Assembly: GCA_946406555.1 (NCBI GenBank)
Contig: CAMJLB010000021.1
Span: 1-33,772, forward strand
Length of the DNA stretch: 33,772 nt
Direction: 5' to 3'
Source: an uncultured Prevotellaceae bacterium
Lineage (GTDB): Bacteria > Bacteroidota > Bacteroidia > Bacteroidales > Bacteroidaceae
Shown here: piece after piece, positions 30,201 to 33,772 of the stretch
Numbering within the stretch: position 1 is the first letter of the stretch
How the letters are laid out: every line of letters starts with the position of its first letter
Position numbers and translations under genes: made by a program
Notes under the pieces: generated by a model
Seen by the model: only the letters and a program-made list of their open reading frames with translations
Told to the model about the DNA's origin: nothing
The model's database searches: none

Positions 30201-30227
30201 GCAGACCTGCTCGAGGCTGTAAAATAG
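27210..30227 (+). CDS. glycoside hydrolase family 2 protein with C-terminal F5/8-type C-like domain
   Basis: FNADWRLQVGD...DVWLNGQKVGFSDNGVMAFGFDLTPYIKAGKNVLAVR...NRNSPSIIFYECGN...KPMWAMEYYRDEG; C-terminal NTFDDNELTEWKSDG discoidin-like segment. Confidence 0.9.
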   Translation: MKKALIMLSLLMLTLAASAIERQKLNFNADWRLQVGDPSEAARPGYDDSQWQRVTLPYAFNGDEAFKKDIVDLTDTICWYRKTFTMSDEHDRKVFIEFEGARQGADVWLNGQKVGFSDNGVMAFGFDLTPYIKAGKNVLAVRCDNSWQYRDRTLNSRYQWNDKNFNANYGGLPKNVYLHITDKLYQTLPLYSNLGTVGTYVYATDFDIQARKATIHVESQVKNEDTKERSFFLTVVIKDIDGNKIAGFNGSQKITLKPGETAMAKAQQEVQGLHFWSWGYGYLYTVETYLRDKLETASAANDMVSLRTGFRKTEFRDGMFFLNDRCLMVHGYAQRTSNEWPGVGISVPAWLSDYSNDLVVKSGGNLVRWMHVCPWKQDIESCDRVGLIQAMPAGDAEKDVEGARWQQRTQLMRDAIIYNRNSPSIIFYECGNFRISKEHMLEMKQIRDQYDPCGGRAIGSREMLDRPEAEYGGEMLYINKSASKPMWAMEYYRDEGLRKYWDEYSYPFHKEGDGPLYRGAPALDYNHNMDRLACGMVERWHEYWLERPGTGKRVSSGGVKIVFSDTNTHHRGESNYRTSGVTDAMRIPKDAFYAHQVMWDGWVSPENKRTYIIGHWNYGDQATTKPVYVVSTADEVKLFVNGKSKGKGERSFQWLFTFNDVTFEPGTIEAVGSDGSRYKIETAGEPFQLKLTTIENPLGFKADGADMALLQVEVLDKQGRRCPLDDRMIHFEVNGEVKWIGGIATRNNKAYLKDNEKKDPNLLDSANQKNSSDNYVGLYDLPVECGVNRVLIRSTVTPGDINVSAYAEGVRPAYVTLTTQPAPATDVLPSLTLPSILDRGETPATPSYQPVYVGVDCIDATTGSNHEAARNTFDDNELTEWKSDGKRENAWITYHLARKATISEITMKLTGWRQKCYPLEVYAGKKKVWEGVTPATLGYVHLRIDKPVAARDITIRMVAPAQDSRKFGQIKELAGGAANEMDRMKSEKGKTELRIVEADLLEAVK

Positions 30228-30246
30228 AAGCGCACACACCCCTTCG

Positions 30247-30289
30247 ACGCAGATTTTCCACCGTTAATGTGGAGAATCTGCGTTTTTTC
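30247..30289 (+). terminator. intrinsic terminator downstream of the GH2 gene
   Basis: ACGCAGATTTTCCAC-cgttaat-GTGGAGAATCTGCGT then TTTTT. Confidence 0.75.
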
Positions 30290-30526
30290 TGACTATAAAC
30301 TAAATTCGACACCATCGGACTGCATAAATATACATTTCATTTTTCGATTTTCAAGACAAAAGAAATTTGCGTTTTAGAACGGCTGAAGACTGTCATGGCT
30401 CCCGCCCGAAAAGCCCCCAAAGACCGCTGCGACGCAATCGAGCCTCCGTTGCACCATCGGAATGGCTCCATGGGCGCTGGCACTCTGCATGTTGACCGCT
30501 TGTTCAGCCTTCCTTAGGGCGCAACT

Positions 30527-30614
30527 CAGCATGAATTGCATCCTAAAACAGGCTGAATTGAGATGCAAAACAGCCTGAATTGCCCCCCAAAATAGGCTGA
30601 ATTACAATACGACA
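30527..30614. repeat. four tandem 22-bp degenerate units, consensus YAGSMTGAATTRnnnnnnAAAA (last unit diverges at its 3' end)
   Basis: CAGCATGAATTGCATCCTAAAA / CAGGCTGAATTGAGATGCAAAA / CAGCCTGAATTGCCCCCCAAAA / TAGGCTGAATTACAATACGACA. Confidence 0.85.
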
Positions 30615-30662
30615 TCTTGACCATTTTGTAACAAAAAGAATATCAGCAACTTACGAAATCTT

Positions 30663-30719
30663 CTGAGATTCAAAAATTTTGAACGAGGAGCCGTGTGCTT
30701 CCGATTTTTTTAATCTCAG
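30663..30719. other. 57-nt imperfect hairpin in the intergenic region
   Basis: CTGAGATTcAAAAA ... TTTTTTAATCTCAG arms enclosing GAACGAGGAGCCGTGTGCTTCCGA. Confidence 0.6.
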
Positions 30720-30913
30720 CAGTTTTCACCGGATATTTATGCAGTAAGAGATTGCATAAACATGAATTATTCATTCGAATTTCGAAAGCCAAGAACTTCT
30801 TAGGCTGAAAGGCCGATAACCACTTAACCTCTAACTCCCGCATTTTATGTTAACAACCAAGGAAATTTGAATCAATAATCAATAAGTTGTTTGCGTAATT
30901 CGAGGAAAAGTTG

Positions 30914-30922
30914 TATCTTTGC
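30914..30922 (+). promoter_or_regulatory. -33/-7 promoter for the fabG-led operon
   Basis: TTTG (30890-30893) N20 TATCTTTGC. Confidence 0.7.
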
Positions 30923-30954
30923 GCCATGTTTATGTAAAAATAAAGTTCTTGAAA

Positions 30955-31683
30955 ATGAAATACGCATTAGTTACGGGTGGCTCTCGCGGCATAGGCAGGG
31001 CCATAGCACTCAGGCTGGCCGCCCAAGGCATGCCAGTAGTCATCAACTATCGCAGCAACGAGCAGGCGGCTCAGGCCACGCTCAGCGAAATCGAGGCCGC
31101 TGGCGGTCAGGGCGAGCTGCTGCCCTTCGACGTGGCCAGCCCGCAGGAAGTGGAAAGTGCCATGACCCAATGGGAGTCGCAGTACCCCGATGATTATGTG
31201 GCCGTGCTGGTGAACAACGCCGGTATCCGCCGCGACAATGTCATGATATTCATGCAAGACGAAGAATGGCATCAGGTGCTCGACACCACCCTCAATGGCT
31301 TCTTCTACCTCACCCGCCGTGTGCTGAAGAACATGCTCACCCGTCGTGGTGGCCGCATCATCAACATAGCCTCGCTGTCGGGTCTGAAGGGTCTGCCGGG
31401 CCAGACCAACTATTCGGCTGCCAAGGCCGCCATCATTGGCGCCACGAAAGCCCTGGCACAAGAGGTGGCCGCCCGCAAGGTCACGGTAAACGCCATTGCT
31501 CCGGGCTTCATCGCCACCGATATGACTGGCGACCTGAACGAGCAGGAACTGAAGAAGACCATCCCCGCCGGCCGCTTCGGCAAGCCCGAAGAGGTGGCAG
31601 CCCTGGCCGCTTTCCTCGCCAGCGACGAGGCTGCCTATATCACCGGGCAGGCGATATCCATCAACGGTGGACTTTACACGTAA
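30955..31683 (+). CDS. fabG: 3-oxoacyl-ACP reductase FabG-like SDR (aryl-polyene cluster type)
   Basis: ALVTGGSRGIGRAIA...NNAGIRRDN...NIASLSGLKGLPGQTNYSAAKA...APGFIATDMT; ATG at 30955 preferred over TTG 30919, which lies inside the -7 element. Confidence 0.93.
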   Translation: MKYALVTGGSRGIGRAIALRLAAQGMPVVINYRSNEQAAQATLSEIEAAGGQGELLPFDVASPQEVESAMTQWESQYPDDYVAVLVNNAGIRRDNVMIFMQDEEWHQVLDTTLNGFFYLTRRVLKNMLTRRGGRIINIASLSGLKGLPGQTNYSAAKAAIIGATKALAQEVAARKVTVNAIAPGFIATDMTGDLNEQELKKTIPAGRFGKPEEVAALAAFLASDEAAYITGQAISINGGLYT

Positions 31684-31716
31684 GGATTTAACTTTTCGGC
31701 ATACCCCCATTACCCC

Positions 31717-32817
31717 ATGCATCTGTCACCAGCCTTACGACAAGCCTACACCCAGGAGCACCTCACTGCCCCCGAAGCACAGCTGATGGCCCAGCGCATA
31801 GCCTGGGCACCGGTCGTGTTCCAAGTGTCGCGGCTCATGCTGAAATTCGGCATTCTACAGCTGTTGCGCGATGCCGATGCCTCAGGCCTCACCATCGATG
31901 AGGTGGCCAGCCAGAAGGGGTTTTCACCCTACGCCGTGAAAGTGCTGATGGAGGCCTCGTTGTCTGTCGGCACGGTGATGGTTGATCCCGCTTCCGAGCG
32001 TTTTACGCTCACCAAGACAGGGTGGTTTCTCATCACCGATGCGTCCACCCGCACCAACATCAACTTCAACCACGATGTCAACTATCAGGGCATGTTCCAT
32101 CTGGAAGAGTCCCTGCTTCAGGGAAAACCCGTCGGGCTTCGTCATTTCGGCGACTGGCCGACGGTCTACGAAGGTCTCTCGTCGCTGCCTCCAGAGGTTC
32201 AGCAGAGCTGGTTCGGCTTCGACCATTTCTATAGCGACGGCTCTTTTCCGCAGGCCCTGCAGCTGGTGTTCGAGCGCAAGCCCCGCACCCTGCTCGACGT
32301 GGGCGGCAACACTGGTCGCTGGGCCCTGCAGTGCGTAGGCTACGACCCGCATGTGAGCGTCACCGTGATGGACTTGCCACAACAGATAGCCCTGATGCGG
32401 CAGCACATCGCAGGGCAGCCCGGCAGCGACCGCATCGATGCCTATGCCGCCAACTTGCTCGACCCTTCCGCCGAGTTTCCTGCTCACCGTCACTATGATG
32501 CCATCTGGATGAGCCAGTTCCTCGATTGCTTCAGCGAAGCCGAGGCGCTCAGCATCTTACAGCGTGCCGCCAGCATCGTCGACTCTGACAGCCGGTTTTA
32601 CATCATGGAGACCCTCTGGGACCGTCAGCGCTATGCCACGGCAGCTTTCTGCCTTACCATGACCAGTCTTTATTTCACGGCCATTGCCAATGGCAACTCC
32701 AAGATGTACAACACCGACGATCTGGAGCGCATCATCTCTCAGGCAGGGCTCCACGTAGAGGCTATCCACGATCAGCTGGGCTTAGGCCACAGCATCATCG
32801 TCTGCAGCAAGTCATGA
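31717..32817 (+). CDS. SAM-dependent O-methyltransferase-like protein
   Basis: Helical N-terminal dimerisation-like region, LLDVGGNTGRWALQC SAM motif, YDAIWMSQFLDCFSEAEALSILQRA. Confidence 0.82.
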   Translation: MHLSPALRQAYTQEHLTAPEAQLMAQRIAWAPVVFQVSRLMLKFGILQLLRDADASGLTIDEVASQKGFSPYAVKVLMEASLSVGTVMVDPASERFTLTKTGWFLITDASTRTNINFNHDVNYQGMFHLEESLLQGKPVGLRHFGDWPTVYEGLSSLPPEVQQSWFGFDHFYSDGSFPQALQLVFERKPRTLLDVGGNTGRWALQCVGYDPHVSVTVMDLPQQIALMRQHIAGQPGSDRIDAYAANLLDPSAEFPAHRHYDAIWMSQFLDCFSEAEALSILQRAASIVDSDSRFYIMETLWDRQRYATAAFCLTMTSLYFTAIANGNSKMYNTDDLERIISQAGLHVEAIHDQLGLGHSIIVCSKS

Positions 32818-33722
32818 GCAGTATGAGGGGCGGCGCTTCGGCGACCGGGAAAGAGCAGGGGCCGTGGCAGGGCCGGACCGATGGCACGCAATGGATGCAC
32901 CAGACACTCATCGTCTTGTTCCGCTATGTCAACCTGCGTTTCGTCTATCTGTTCATGGCCGTGTTTGTGGTGCCGTTCTATATGCTGTTCTTCCACCAGG
33001 GCTACATATCCATATATCATTATTTCCGCCGCCGGCTACACTATGGGCCAGTAAAGGCTTTCTGCAAAGTCTATCAGAACCATTACCGTTTCGGGCAGAT
33101 AATCCTCGACCGCTTTGCCGTCTATGCAGGACAGCAGTTCCATACCGACGTAGAGGGAGGCGAGCATTTCGACCGCCTTCAGGCCAGCGAGCAGGGAATC
33201 ATCGTCTTGAGCAGCCATGTGGGCAACTACGAGCTGGCGGGCTATGCCTTCCGTTCCAGGCAGAAGCGCTTCAACGCCCTCGTCTACGCCGGCGAGGCTG
33301 CCGTGGTGATGGAAAACCGCAATCGCATGCTCAGCAGAAACAACATGCGCATGATTCCCGTGGGCAACGACCTGTCGCACATCTTCCTGGCCAATGAGGC
33401 ACTGGCCAACGGCGAGATTGTCAGCATACCCGCCGACCGCATCTTCGGCTCGCCACGGTTCATCGAGTGCCAGTTCTTTGGCACCAAGGCCCGTTTCCCC
33501 TTAGGGCCTTTTGCCATGGCGCTTCAGCGCGGCGTGCCGGTGGTGGCGATGATGGTGATGAAAGAGGATACCCATCGCTATAAGATATATGTGAGGGAGG
33601 TGAAGGCCGACGAGGGATTGAACACACGCCGTGAGCAGGCTGCCAGTCTGGCGCAGCACTTCGCCCGTGAGCTAGAGCTTGTGCTGAGGAAATATCCAGA
33701 ACAGTGGTTTAACTATTGGTGA
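32814..33722 (+). CDS. LpxL/HtrB-like lysophospholipid acyltransferase
   Basis: SSHVGNYELAGYAF (HX4E), IPADRIFGSPRFIECQFFGTKARFPLGPFAMA, C-terminal PEQWFNYW; ATGA overlap with the methyltransferase stop. Confidence 0.85.
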   Translation: MSSMRGGASATGKEQGPWQGRTDGTQWMHQTLIVLFRYVNLRFVYLFMAVFVVPFYMLFFHQGYISIYHYFRRRLHYGPVKAFCKVYQNHYRFGQIILDRFAVYAGQQFHTDVEGGEHFDRLQASEQGIIVLSSHVGNYELAGYAFRSRQKRFNALVYAGEAAVVMENRNRMLSRNNMRMIPVGNDLSHIFLANEALANGEIVSIPADRIFGSPRFIECQFFGTKARFPLGPFAMALQRGVPVVAMMVMKEDTHRYKIYVREVKADEGLNTRREQAASLAQHFARELELVLRKYPEQWFNYW

Positions 33723-33772
33723 GTTCTAAAAATTAATATTTGCGAGTGGAAGCCGTACCTTCTGAATCAGTT

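Noticed and set aside
30374-30568. 64-aa minus-strand ORF in the intergenic region
   Set aside because: Runs into the 22-bp non-coding repeat array and has no recognisable domain; more likely spurious.
30527-30614. CRISPR array interpretation of the 22-bp repeats
   Set aside because: Only about 6 variable bases per unit, degenerate repeats and no cas genes; not CRISPR.

Overview
The 33.8 kb window looks like Bacteroidota chromosome, probably Prevotellaceae (inferred from protein families and many TAnnTTTGC-type -7 promoter elements). A housekeeping core (CBS/HlyC-like membrane protein, lptC, OMP, Lnb/DUF4105, AP-fold protein, secA, ABC ATPase, HU, a 29-aa basic protein missed by the ORF track, RNase G, ABC-F, tRNA-Phe, thiL, PNP, lpxK, sppA) is flanked by two CAZyme pairs (GH97+GH115 on the left, GH28+GH2 on the right). 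An Rpn-like PD-(D/E)XK nuclease gene lies between the core and the right pair. The right edge (fabG, methyltransferase, LpxL-like acyltransferase) looks like the first genes of an aryl-polyene/flexirubin-type cluster, preceded by an unusual ~0.7 kb non-coding region with a 4 x 22-bp periodic array, a long hairpin and repeated TGCATAAAYAT motifs. Other leads: an AP-superfamily protein that appears to lack most metal ligands and is translationally coupled to Lnb; an ABC-F protein with all motifs of one composite ATPase site degenerate; a 39-bp inverted promoter duplication; and a perfect 17-bp inverted repeat inside lpxK. No CRISPR array, transposase or rRNA was recognised. All calls come from reading the sequence; no database search was run.
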